A stretch of DNA of 8,447 bases from Candidatus Bathyarchaeota archaeon (lineage in GTDB: Archaea > Thermoproteota > Bathyarchaeia > TCS64): assembly GCA_030670015.1 (NCBI GenBank), contig DAOVCM010000027.1, forward strand, positions 1 to 8,447, written 5' to 3'. The translations under genes were made by a program, and so were the position numbers. Below, in pieces: positions 1 to 6,547 of the stretch. Under the pieces are notes generated by a model. It made no database searches. It was not told the DNA's origin and worked only from the letters and a program-made list of their open reading frames with translations. Within the stretch, counting starts at the first letter, position 1. Each line of letters begins with the position of its first letter.

Positions 1-341
1 CTCATATGCTTATCGTCAAATGGGACCCTTCTGAACTTAGGAAGTTAAAAACAGATGTAAAACCATTTTATACCCTATTTTGGGACAAGCTAACACGTAT
101 AAAACATGTTTCAAGTAATATCGTTCATGTAACTTCATAAAATCGATTTACGATTCTTTTTTTCAGTAGATCATGTCAATTGAGAATGAGAGAATTCTTT
201 GCGGAGTCATACCCCTAGTTTAGCTTTTCTCTATGTTGTCTAAGCGTTTGTATAAATACAACACATTGCAGACTAGGCGTACAGCGCTGATGATTCTGCG
301 ATTGCTATCCTCTTTGTCTTAAGCTGGGGGTTAGACGATCC
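1..341. other. Left-edge stretch without a convincing gene
   Basis: No recognisable gene lies here. One plus-strand frame is open from the left edge to a TAA at 138-140. With the ATG at 6 it would give 44 residues (MLIVKWDPSELRK...), a charged and aromatic peptide that I do not recognise. It could be the C-terminal end of a gene starting outside the window, or chance. The remainder, about 141-341, is AT-rich with no long frame, no tRNA cloverleaf and no direct repeats that I could see. The minus-strand small gene at 342-542 points into this region, so part of it would be its 3' untranslated flank. Confidence 0.3.
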
Positions 342-542
342 TTATTGCCTATCTACGCAGGCATCAACTATTCCTAATAAAAGCTGGTATGTTTCATTTT
401 CCATCACATGATGATATCTCTGTACCGCCTTAAGTATCTCCGCTCGCACATCAGTAGATAGAGTATTCCACCTCACCCTCAACTCTTTAGGCATCCTCTG
501 AAGGTAAGCCTCCTCCAGATGTTTCGGCATCTCCTTGCTCAT
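342..542 (-). CDS. Small hypothetical protein, 66 aa
   Basis: I do not recognise this family. The frame starts with ATG (540-542) and encodes a soluble, highly charged, mostly helical-looking 66-residue protein (MSKEMPKHLEEAYLQRMPKE...), with a repeated K-E-M/L-P pattern in the first 20 residues and one cysteine near the C-terminus. No membrane segment or signal peptide is visible. A TATA-like element reading CCATATATTC on the minus strand (591-600) sits about 50 nt upstream of the ATG, which fits an archaeal promoter with a short leader. No strong ribosome binding site precedes the ATG. Amino-acid composition is protein-like and the region has no competing frame, so I favour a real small gene, but homology support cannot be tested here. 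Confidence 0.45.
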   Translation of the reverse strand: MSKEMPKHLEEAYLQRMPKELRVRWNTLSTDVRAEILKAVQRYHHVMENETYQLLLGIVDACVDRQ

Positions 543-1008
543 GCTTCTGAATATTAAAGAAGATTCGATTAACTCTTTCTATCGACACTAGAATATATGG
601 CGAGACCCTCGTGTGTGCTTGGCTTCAGAGACTTTTGTATAAAATTGTCTTTATTCTTCTATTCCCTTTTTATGACCATATGGCCTTCTTTTCGCTCAAC
701 CAAAGGATGAACAAGCGAGAGCTAAGGAGTTCTGGCTGAGGTTGGGTTCTTATATTACCCCTTTAGGCTATACTTGGCCCAGCTTCGTGCGCAAGGCGAA
801 GAGCTGGATGTAGCAGCAGGTGAGCCCGTAAGAGATGCCCCTCTTAGTACGAGCCATCTCAGGGATGCTCGACACTTGGTGAAGGAGATGATACCACCCA
901 TCAGAGACGAAATTGCATTGAGGGTGCTGAAGGGGCATGCTACAATACCATTGGCCTAAACTGTACTGGTGTTTACGACGCTAGGCTGGACGCCTTTAGA
1001 ATAAAATT
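543..1008. other. Gene-poor stretch, possible decayed gene at 676-959 (+)
   Basis: No intact gene is convincing here. Two overlapping plus-strand frames have protein-like composition. Frame A, 676-810, has no start codon before its very end and reads in part as DEQARAKEFWLRLGSYITPL. Frame B, 726-959, also lacks an ATG (first usable codon is TTG at 774) and reads in part as AQLRAQGEELDVAAGEP. The two overlap around 726-810, as a frameshifted remnant of a single gene would. I cannot name a family. The stretch 770-960 is visibly more GC-rich than the flanking DNA. The alternative is that both frames are chance. The upstream part, 543-675, holds the likely promoter of the minus-strand gene ending at 342. 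Confidence 0.25.
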
Positions 1009-1425
1009 CTACCCGTCGGCTCGTGACCTCGGTTTTCCCAGAACTGCAACCTTGACTTGAGTGATCTGTTCATTGGCTTTAAGGGCGTCCACAAGTCTCC
1101 TGATCACACCGGCATCTCCCTTCACCACCATCACCTCTAAACAGTTTTCTTCCTCTACATGAGAGTGAAGAAAAGTTGAAATAATATTGCTATAGTCGTG
1201 TTGGATCTTGAACGTTGGATCGTCTTTAGCTCCCTTTCCATATATGACTGTGATAGTCGCGACAATCTCCCCTTCAAGCTCTCGTAGGCTTCTGTGCTCA
1301 GCTATAAAGGCTCGTAGGGCCTGTCTTATTATCTCCGACCGGCTTGCGAAGCCTCGTTCCTTGATGGAGCTGTCGAGTTCCTTCAAAAACGTGTCTGGAA
1401 TTGAAACGCTGACTATTGTCAGAAT
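1009..1425 (-). CDS. nikR: NikR-family ribbon-helix-helix metalloregulator
   Basis: This is a metal-responsive DNA-binding repressor of the NikR family: an N-terminal ribbon-helix-helix followed by an ACT-like metal-binding and tetramerisation domain. The frame reads TIVSVSIPDTFLKELD then ERGFASRSEIIRQALRAFI, which aligns with the NikR DNA-binding strand and helices. Counting from the TTG at 1386, the C-terminal domain keeps the four nickel ligands of E. coli NikR (His76, His87, His89, Cys95) as His63 (QHDY), His74 and His76 (LHSH) and Cys82 (NCLE). The first canonical start, TTG at 1384-1386, would delete the DNA-contacting beta strand and has no ribosome binding site. The frame stays open to 1425, just after a TGA, offering only ATT (1423-1425), CTG (1420-1422) or ATA (1414-1416), with GGTG at 1431-1434 upstream. 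The upstream start is therefore preferred but non-canonical. It is divergent from the metal ABC operon at 1533, which it probably regulates. Confidence 0.85.
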   Translation of the reverse strand: MLTIVSVSIPDTFLKELDSSIKERGFASRSEIIRQALRAFIAEHRSLRELEGEIVATITVIYGKGAKDDPTFKIQHDYSNIISTFLHSHVEEENCLEVMVVKGDAGVIRRLVDALKANEQITQVKVAVLGKPRSRADG

Positions 1426-1471
1426 TCACACACCATATATTAATAATTTTACCCATTTATTTAAGGTTTTT

Positions 1472-1499
1472 TTAATAAGAAATTATAATTATTTATTAA
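1472..1499. promoter_or_regulatory. 28-bp dyad, candidate NikR operator over the transporter promoter
   Basis: The site is an imperfect palindrome centred at 1485.5: TTAATAA, two mismatched bases, the perfectly palindromic AATTATAATT, two mismatched bases, TTATTAA. In all, 24 of 28 positions are symmetric. The E. coli NikR operator is GTATGA-N16-TCATAC, also 28 bp, so TTAATA-N16-TATTAA has the same half-site spacing. The left arm coincides with the best TATA-like element for the gene at 1533 (TTTAATAA, 1471-1478). Binding would block TBP access. The DNA is AT-only, which makes symmetry by chance easier, so the assignment rests on geometry and on its position between regulator and transporter. 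Confidence 0.5.
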
Positions 1500-1532
1500 C
1501 ATCCTTCGCCATCTACTTCAAGGGTGTAGAAA

Positions 1533-2399
1533 ATGGAGAAAGATAAATTATTCGGGATCGGAGTAGCCTTTGTAGCCATTTTCTTGGTAGGCACATTTGC
1601 TTCGCCCTATCTTATTCCGCAGCGAGAGCCGATCAGCGATAAGATAGGGGTGGTTGTCACAATACTTCCTCAGGCTGACTTTGTAAAGAAGGTTGGCCAG
1701 GATAGAGTGAGTGTAACAGTCATGGTTCCTCCAAGTGCAAGTCCCCATACTCATGAGCCAACACCACAGCAACTAGTGGAGGTGAGCAAAGCGATGATGT
1801 ATGCGAAAGTAGGATCAGGTGTGGAGTTCGAGCTGATCTGGATGAATAAAATCATTGAACAAAACAAGAAAATGTTAGTTGTTAACTGCTCAATCGGCAT
1901 CACGAAGAGGGAAAATGACCCGCATATCTGGAATTCACCGATCAACGCTAAAAAAATGGTGGAGAACATCTGCGTAGGGCTAATCGAGATAGATCCAGAT
2001 TATGAGGATTATTATACGGAAAATAGAGATAGATATCTTCAGGAGCTGGATGCCGTTGACGCATACATCCACGAGAGGCTTGACAGATTTACGAACCGAG
2101 TCTTCATGATCTACCATCCAGCGTTTGAATACTTCGCCGATGAGTACAACTTGACGCAGCTTGCGATCGAGCACAAAGGAAAACCACCAACCCCTAAAGT
2201 AATCCAAGATTGCATCGACCTAGCGAAGGAGTATGACCTGTCGTGTATCTTTTTAGCACCACAATTTGCAACAGAGTATGCCGAAGCTATCGCCCATGAA
2301 ATTAGTGGACGGACGGTGTTTATAGATCCTCTTCCCCTAGATTATGTTGCTAATATGCAAAGTATCGCGGCTTCACTCTCTTTGGAAATGGAGGGATAA
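1533..2399 (+). CDS. Metal ABC transporter substrate-binding protein (TroA/ZnuA family)
   Basis: This is the extracytoplasmic metal-binding component of a cluster-9 (zinc/manganese type) ABC importer, 288 residues, close to family length. A hydrophobic segment at about residues 7-27 acts as signal peptide or membrane anchor. No lipobox cysteine is present. The mature domain starts near VVVTILPQADFV (41-51). The four metal ligands of the TroA fold (three His, one Asp) are visible as His74 in PHTHEP, His131 in DPHIW, His195 in YHPAFEYF and Asp265 in FIDPLPLDY. The long His-rich loop of many zinc-specific ZnuA proteins is absent, so the metal could be Zn, Mn, Fe or Ni. AGGGTG at 1521-1526 is a good ribosome binding site 6 nt from the ATG. 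It is the first gene of the operon with ATPase and permease, opposite a NikR-like gene, which hints at nickel-responsive control. Confidence 0.92.
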   Translation: MEKDKLFGIGVAFVAIFLVGTFASPYLIPQREPISDKIGVVVTILPQADFVKKVGQDRVSVTVMVPPSASPHTHEPTPQQLVEVSKAMMYAKVGSGVEFELIWMNKIIEQNKKMLVVNCSIGITKRENDPHIWNSPINAKKMVENICVGLIEIDPDYEDYYTENRDRYLQELDAVDAYIHERLDRFTNRVFMIYHPAFEYFADEYNLTQLAIEHKGKPPTPKVIQDCIDLAKEYDLSCIFLAPQFATEYAEAIAHEISGRTVFIDPLPLDYVANMQSIAASLSLEMEG

Positions 2400-2437
2400 T
2401 AACTTAAGAAGGAAAGCCGGTTCGGAGCGCTTGTTCA

Positions 2438-3211
2438 ATGCATGAGCAAATTAGGACTAATGAGGTTGTCTGCTTAGAAGACATCTGGGTATATTATAAC
2501 GGCGTAACAGCATTGGAGGGGGTAAACCTCTCCATTAATCAAAATGATTTTTTGGGGATAATAGGGCCTAACGGGGGAGGAAAAACCACTCTGCTCAAGG
2601 TTATCCTGGGGCTGGTAAAGCCGAGCCGTGGGAAGGTGAGAGTTCTGGGAGACACTCCTGTTAGAAGCCGAAAATTGATCGGGTACATCCCTCAGCTGAG
2701 TCAATTCGACCGAGACTTCCCCGTAAGCGTATGGGATGTGGTGCTGATGGGGCGACTAGGGCATACAGGACGATTCAAGAGATACAGTGATAAGGATAAG
2801 AAAGTTGCCATCGACACCCTAGAGATTGTGGAGATGCTCGACCTTAAAGACAGGCAGGTAGGGAGGCTCTCCGGAGGGCAGAGGCAACGGGTTTACATTG
2901 CCAGGGCGTTGGTAACTGAGTCAAAGTTGCTTCTCCTTGATGAGCCGACGGCAAGTGTCGACAAACCCATGCAAACAGGGTTCTATGAGTTTTTACAGAA
3001 ACTAAGGAAAGAGCAAGAATTGGCGATCATTGTAGTTTCACACGATATCGGTGTCATTTCCACTTATGTGAACAAAATCGCCTGTCTTAATCGGAGGCTT
3101 TTCTACCACAACTCGAAGGAAATCACTGCGGAGATGCTGGAGGCAGCATACCAGTGCCCTGTTGATCTGATAGCCCATGGTGTTCCCCATAGAGTACTGA
3201 AAGAACACTAG
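2438..3211 (+). CDS. Metal ABC transporter ATP-binding protein (ZnuC/TroB family)
   Basis: This is the cytoplasmic ATPase that powers the importer. The 257-residue protein has all motifs of an active ABC ATPase: Walker A GPNGGGKT (43-50), Q-loop glutamine in IPQ (86), signature LSGGQ (144-148), Walker B LLLLDEP (164-170) and H-loop histidine in VVSHD (202). The C-terminal CPVDLIAHGVPHRVL is characteristic of zinc/manganese-type ATPases (ZnuC/MntB) and separates it from other ABC families. It starts 38 bp after the binding-protein stop codon. GGAG at 2424-2427 lies 10 nt before the ATG. The permease follows 15 bp downstream, so the three genes form one operon. Metal specificity cannot be read from this subunit. 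Confidence 0.95.
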   Translation: MHEQIRTNEVVCLEDIWVYYNGVTALEGVNLSINQNDFLGIIGPNGGGKTTLLKVILGLVKPSRGKVRVLGDTPVRSRKLIGYIPQLSQFDRDFPVSVWDVVLMGRLGHTGRFKRYSDKDKKVAIDTLEIVEMLDLKDRQVGRLSGGQRQRVYIARALVTESKLLLLDEPTASVDKPMQTGFYEFLQKLRKEQELAIIVVSHDIGVISTYVNKIACLNRRLFYHNSKEITAEMLEAAYQCPVDLIAHGVPHRVLKEH

Positions 3212-3226
3212 GAAGATAACAGAATC

Positions 3227-4051
3227 ATGTTAGAAATACTCCAATATGAGTTTATGAGGAACGCCCTGATAGCGGGGATGCTAGCCAGCATAGCCTGCGG
3301 GATTATTGGAACCTACGTCGTAGTGAAGAGAATCGTCTTCATTAGCGGTGGAATCTCTCATTCTGCCTTTGGCGGAATTGGATTAGGATATTTACTGGGT
3401 ATAGATCCGATTATAGGTGCGCTATTCTTCACCCTTGCTTCTGCTTTGGGCATGGGGATAGTGAGCAAGAGAACAGACCTGCGGGAGGATACAGTTATTG
3501 GTATAATATGGGCGACAGGGATGGCGTTGGGAGTGATCTTTCTTGGCTTGGGTCCGGGCTACCCCCCCGATCCCTGGGGCTATCTCTTTGGGAACATTTT
3601 GACTGTGCCACGTTCTGACATAATAGTGATGCTGATCCTTGACGCAGTAATTATCTTAATTATTTTTTCACTCTATAAGGACTTCTTGGCCCTTTGCTTC
3701 GATGAGGAGTTTGCTACAGTAGTCGGAGTCCCCACAGAACGCTTATATCTCGTCCTTTTATCCTTGATTGCTCTGACCGTAGTTGTCCTAATAAGGGTCG
3801 TAGGCGTCATACTCGTGATCGCCCTGTTGACTATTCCAGCTGCGATCAGTGGTCAACTTACCTACAGTCTCAAGAAAATGATGATCTTCTCGATCCTCTT
3901 AAGCGCCATTTTTACTACTTGTGGTCTATGGCTATCTTATGTTCTCGACTTAGCGTCTGGAGCAATGATTATTTTAGTCTGTTTTACCGTTTTCCTGCTT
4001 TCCTCATTATCTAAAAGTCTCAGAAGTCAAAGGTCATATGTCCATGCTTAG
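3227..4051 (+). CDS. Metal ABC transporter permease (ABC-3/ZnuB family)
   Basis: This is the integral membrane channel subunit of the metal importer, 274 residues, full length for the ABC-3 family. Hydrophobic segments appear near residues 13-33, 45-58, 61-79, 89-108, 131-150, 172-207 (long, probably two spans), 217-238 and 243-262, consistent with eight or nine spans. Family hallmarks include VVVKRIVFISGGISHSAFGG (31-50) and the cytoplasmic coupling region DEEFATVVGVP (159-169). The ATG lies 15 bp beyond the ATPase stop codon, with AGGAAG overlapping that stop region as ribosome binding site. It is the last gene of the operon. The convergent rtcB gene ends 64 bp away and no obvious strong T-rich terminator is seen between them. 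Confidence 0.93.
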   Translation: MLEILQYEFMRNALIAGMLASIACGIIGTYVVVKRIVFISGGISHSAFGGIGLGYLLGIDPIIGALFFTLASALGMGIVSKRTDLREDTVIGIIWATGMALGVIFLGLGPGYPPDPWGYLFGNILTVPRSDIIVMLILDAVIILIIFSLYKDFLALCFDEEFATVVGVPTERLYLVLLSLIALTVVVLIRVVGVILVIALLTIPAAISGQLTYSLKKMMIFSILLSAIFTTCGLWLSYVLDLASGAMIILVCFTVFLLSSLSKSLRSQRSYVHA

Positions 4052-4115
4052 ACTTTCACGCTCACGAACGTAACCCCTAAAAATCGGTTGACGATTCACA
4101 TTTTCCACAATATCA

Positions 4116-5522
4116 TCAACCTTTACAGACCCCCATTGGTATCAATCTCGCTACTTTCGACGATATTCCCACTCCGTGAACGGATTCGATCACATCCTCA
4201 ACGTCTTTGTACGCGGGGGGTGCCTCCTCTGCCAAGATCTTGAGATGAGTGGATTCTGCGATTATTCCCCTCTGTGCTAATCCGTGTTTCACTTTTTCTC
4301 CCCTATATTTTCTAATAGCCGCGCGTCTACTCATTGCTCTGCCTGCACCATGCACAGAAGAACCGAAAGTCTCTCGCATGGCTCTCTCTTCACCCTTTAA
4401 GATGTAGGAAGCGGTACCCATAGTTCCCGCGATCAGAACTGGAAGTCCTGGAAATGACCTTGTTGAACCTTTCCGATGGACGTATACGTTCCTTCTTTCT
4501 CCGTTAATAGTGTGTTCTTCTAACTTTACAACATTGTGACAGAGTGCGTACAAGGTCTGCATGTCCATATCTTCCCAACTTCTGCCAAATACCTTTTCAA
4601 ACGTATCGCGAACCCACTGGGTCATAACCTGCCTGTTTGTGAAAGAATAATTCACAGCACATTTCATCGCTGCAAAATAGTCTTGACCTTCTTTCGATTT
4701 GACTGGGGCACAAACTAGCTGTCTGTCGGGAAGCCAGATATTGTATTTTCTAACCGCCCGTTCCTGAATCTTCAAGTAATCTGTCGCTACTTGATGCCCA
4801 AAACCACGGGAACCACAGTGAATCATGACAAGGACTTGATTTTTATCTGTGATACCCCATTTCTTCGCTGTTTCTTCATCAAAAATATCAGACACTCTTT
4901 GTATCTCCAAGAAATGATTTCCCGCGCCTAGTGTTCCAAGTTGAGGTGCGCCTCTACGCTTTGCAAGCCTTGAAACCTTTGAAGGGTCAGCTCCTTTCAT
5001 GCACCCCCTCTCTTCTGTGCGCTCTGCATCATTTACTGTCCCGTAGCTGTTCTCAACCGCCCAATTCACTCCTCTGGTTAGGACTTCATCCAGTTGATCG
5101 GGCGATAATCTCAAGCTCCCTCTTGACCCAACGCCGCAAGGAACAGCACGGAACAAGGCTGGAACTAATTCCTTTATTTTTTCTTTTACTTCGTCGTATG
5201 TTAGATTTGTCCTTATGGAGTTTATCCCACAGTTTATATCAAAACCGCATAGTCCAGCGGAGATTATGCCATTCTCAGCGTCGAATGCGCTCACCGCACC
5301 CATCGGTAGACCGTAACCCCAATGCATATCGGGTAAGCCGATTACGGGTTCAATAACGCCAGGCAGACATGCGACATTTGTCAACTGCTCAACCGCCGCA
5401 TCGTCCATCTCCTCAATCACTCTTTTAGACGCTATGATCTTTGCCTTCACCCTCATGTTCGGTCTTGAATTTTTTTCCAGTTCCCAGATGTACTCTGAGA
5501 CCTGCCTCAGTTTTTCCTTCAT
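4116..5522 (-). CDS. rtcB: RtcB, GTP-dependent RNA-splicing ligase
   Basis: RtcB joins RNA 3'-phosphate or 2',3'-cyclic phosphate ends to 5'-OH ends, using GTP and manganese. In archaea it seals tRNA exons after intron excision. The 468-residue protein is uninterrupted, with no intein. Active-site elements are all visible: DMHWGYGLPMGA (65-76), Asp95 and Cys98 in CGFDINCGI, Asn202 and His203 in GAGNHFLEIQ, His235 in IHCGSRGFGH, His329 in LCHNVV, the guanylylated histidine His391 in SSVHGAGRAMSR, and a C-terminal lysine (467) two residues from the end as in Pyrococcus RtcB. The ATG is preceded by TAGGAG, which overlaps the stop codon of the archease gene 14 bp upstream, suggesting translational coupling. 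It is the last gene of the regulator-archease-rtcB operon. Confidence 0.97.
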   Translation of the reverse strand: MKEKLRQVSEYIWELEKNSRPNMRVKAKIIASKRVIEEMDDAAVEQLTNVACLPGVIEPVIGLPDMHWGYGLPMGAVSAFDAENGIISAGLCGFDINCGINSIRTNLTYDEVKEKIKELVPALFRAVPCGVGSRGSLRLSPDQLDEVLTRGVNWAVENSYGTVNDAERTEERGCMKGADPSKVSRLAKRRGAPQLGTLGAGNHFLEIQRVSDIFDEETAKKWGITDKNQVLVMIHCGSRGFGHQVATDYLKIQERAVRKYNIWLPDRQLVCAPVKSKEGQDYFAAMKCAVNYSFTNRQVMTQWVRDTFEKVFGRSWEDMDMQTLYALCHNVVKLEEHTINGERRNVYVHRKGSTRSFPGLPVLIAGTMGTASYILKGEERAMRETFGSSVHGAGRAMSRRAAIRKYRGEKVKHGLAQRGIIAESTHLKILAEEAPPAYKDVEDVIESVHGVGISSKVARLIPMGVCKG

Positions 5523-5536
5523 TCCTACATACTCTC

Positions 5537-5956
5537 CTATATGTCTAAACTAACTTGAACGCTGTAACCTTCCATTGTTTTCCTGAGCTCATACTTGTAG
5601 TAAGTGACAGACTTGACTACTGTCCTCCCCTTCTCTGGAGTCATCTGTTCACCATGGCACCTAGCTTTTAGGGTTATGTCGTCCTCTCTTATTCCCAATA
5701 CTTCAAACTCTGAAAAGAATAAATTGTCTATGTCGACCATAACTATCAATTTCTGGAGCCAGTTGAACATTAAATCCTCCAGGTCTTCTCCACCGACCTC
5801 TACTTCCCTCAGCTCTTTCTTTTCTATCTTATCTACCTGACATATCACGCTAGATAGAGCCAACGCCGCGTTGCTAAACAACTCCTCTAACGTTTTTCCG
5901 TATGCTTTGAAGATTACATCCGATTTTAGGTCCTCGAGGAACTCAAAGTTTTTCAT
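5537..5956 (-). CDS. Archease, RtcB-activating protein
   Basis: Archease speeds guanylylation of RtcB and allows multiple turnover, so a neighbouring rtcB is the expected partner. The 139-residue protein has the family pattern: N-terminal FEFLEDLKSDVIFKAYGKTL, then EELFSNAALAL (24-34), EDLEDLMFNWLQKL (57-70), LFFSEFEV (79-86), VTYYKYELR (117-125) and the terminal SLDI. Acidic residues expected to hold metal at the active tip, Asp13 and Asp138, are present. The N-terminal motif has one extra residue compared with the common FLEHTADV form, a variant I believe occurs elsewhere in the family. GAAGGGATG lies about 6 nt before the ATG. It sits 97 bp after the regulator gene and 14 bp before rtcB. 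No clear promoter is visible in that gap, so it is probably co-transcribed with the regulator. Confidence 0.93.
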   Translation of the reverse strand: MKNFEFLEDLKSDVIFKAYGKTLEELFSNAALALSSVICQVDKIEKKELREVEVGGEDLEDLMFNWLQKLIVMVDIDNLFFSEFEVLGIREDDITLKARCHGEQMTPEKGRTVVKSVTYYKYELRKTMEGYSVQVSLDI

Positions 5957-6053
5957 GGCACATCCCTTCTACGATCGCTTTTAACAACAGACTTCGCGGT
6001 CATCCTTCAGGGTTTTGAAAAGTTTGGTCATGCCCTTGTGACTTCCGTGTTCC

Positions 6054-6467
6054 TCACGGACTCGCCCTCAGTAAAGGGCAAACCTGGTCTGTGTGATCGC
6101 AGGCTCCCCTTCCCTTCAAGGAGGGTAACATCTCCTGGTGCATTTCACATAGTAAACCTGACGACATCATGACTTGGCAGATATTACATATGAGTTCTAG
6201 TACCTCACATACCTCGGTATCGTTTTTAACCAAGCTATCCGCTGTTTGGGAGACCATTTCAGCAATCTTCTCAGATCCCTCGATTAAGTAGATGGCTTGT
6301 CCCCCTCTGATCCCTTCAAGGTATTGAGTCACAGCCGCCGGCGTCACCACCATCTTTTTCGCAACCTCGCTTCTTTTTAGCCCGTATCTTTCTACCAGCT
6401 CCTTTGCAATCTGAGCCCTGATCGCTGGCAGAATATAACGCACTACTACCATACATGGTGGCTTCAA
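6054..6467 (-). CDS. Archaeal HTH regulator with Cys-rich C-terminal domain (COG2522-like)
   Basis: This is a predicted DNA-binding regulator. The N-terminus KPPCMVVVRYILPAIRAQIA is typical of archaeal COG2522 regulators. A Cro/XRE-like helix-turn-helix spans about residues 20-55 (YGLKRSEVAKKMVVTPAAVTQ, split by the turn). The tail holds six cysteines besides Cys5: 87, 94, 97 (CNIC), 107, 123 and 130. Such a cluster could bind an iron-sulfur centre or zinc, giving a redox or metal sensor; that is inference. I chose the TTG at 6465-6467 (137 aa) over the GTG at 6474-6476. AGGTGA (6473-6478) sits 5 nt before the TTG but overlaps the GTG, and the family usually begins with the residue before KPPC. 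It is the first gene of the operon with archease and rtcB, divergent from the CooC-like gene across a dyad at 6508-6524 that it may bind. Confidence 0.85.
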   Translation of the reverse strand: MKPPCMVVVRYILPAIRAQIAKELVERYGLKRSEVAKKMVVTPAAVTQYLEGIRGGQAIYLIEGSEKIAEMVSQTADSLVKNDTEVCEVLELICNICQVMMSSGLLCEMHQEMLPSLKGRGACDHTDQVCPLLRASP

Positions 6468-6503
6468 TCGGGTCACCTACACCTTTAACTCTCTTCGTAA
6501 CTA

Positions 6504-6513
6504 TTATATTTAA
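6504..6513. promoter_or_regulatory. Shared TATA element, bidirectional promoter
   Basis: TTATATTTAA reads as a good archaeal TATA box on the plus strand, and its complement TTAAATATAA does so on the minus strand. Allowing about 26 nt to the start point, transcription would begin near 6535 for the ATPase gene (ATG 6548) and near 6482 for the regulator operon (TTG 6467), giving leaders of 13-15 nt on both sides. The whole divergent gap is only 80 bp. Whether TBP loads in both directions on one element, or a second box exists, cannot be decided from sequence. Confidence 0.5.
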
Positions 6514-6524
6514 CGATGTTAAAT
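6508..6524. promoter_or_regulatory. Perfect 7-3-7 dyad, candidate operator
   Basis: The site reads ATTTAAC-GAT-GTTAAAT, a perfect inverted repeat of 7 bp arms around 3 bp, centred at 6516. It overlaps the shared TATA element and lies between the divergent HTH regulator operon and the CooC-like gene, the classical place for autoregulation. The same core, TTAAC-N3-GTTAA with A and T at the outer positions, recurs at 7753-7769. A full visual scan of the window for TTAAC paired with GTTAA at this spacing gave only these two sites. Confidence 0.6.
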
Positions 6525-6547
6525 TTGTGAAGAGTGGATGTCTTACA

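Noticed and set aside
774..959. Independent 61-aa gene starting at TTG 774
   Set aside because: No ribosome binding site or ATG, the frame is open further upstream without a start, and no family is recognised; treated as a possible remnant only.
1208..1546. Plus-strand frame of 112 residues
   Set aside because: It lies antisense to the nikR-like gene and across the transporter promoter; low-complexity Ser/Ile/Phe composition and no family pattern.
4931..5356. Plus-strand frame of 141 residues inside rtcB
   Set aside because: Antisense shadow of a well-conserved gene; Leu/Ser/Arg-rich with no domain.
5957..6053. 16-codon minus-strand frame MTKLFKTLKDDREVCC between regulator and archease
   Set aside because: Very short, only a weak upstream AAGGG, and no way to support coding; the paired terminal cysteines are noted but not enough.
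6455..6547. Long N-terminal extension of the CooC-like ATPase from ATG 6455
   Set aside because: It would overlap the regulator gene and translate through the TATA element and dyad; the P-loop family starts close to the Walker A, fitting ATG 6548.
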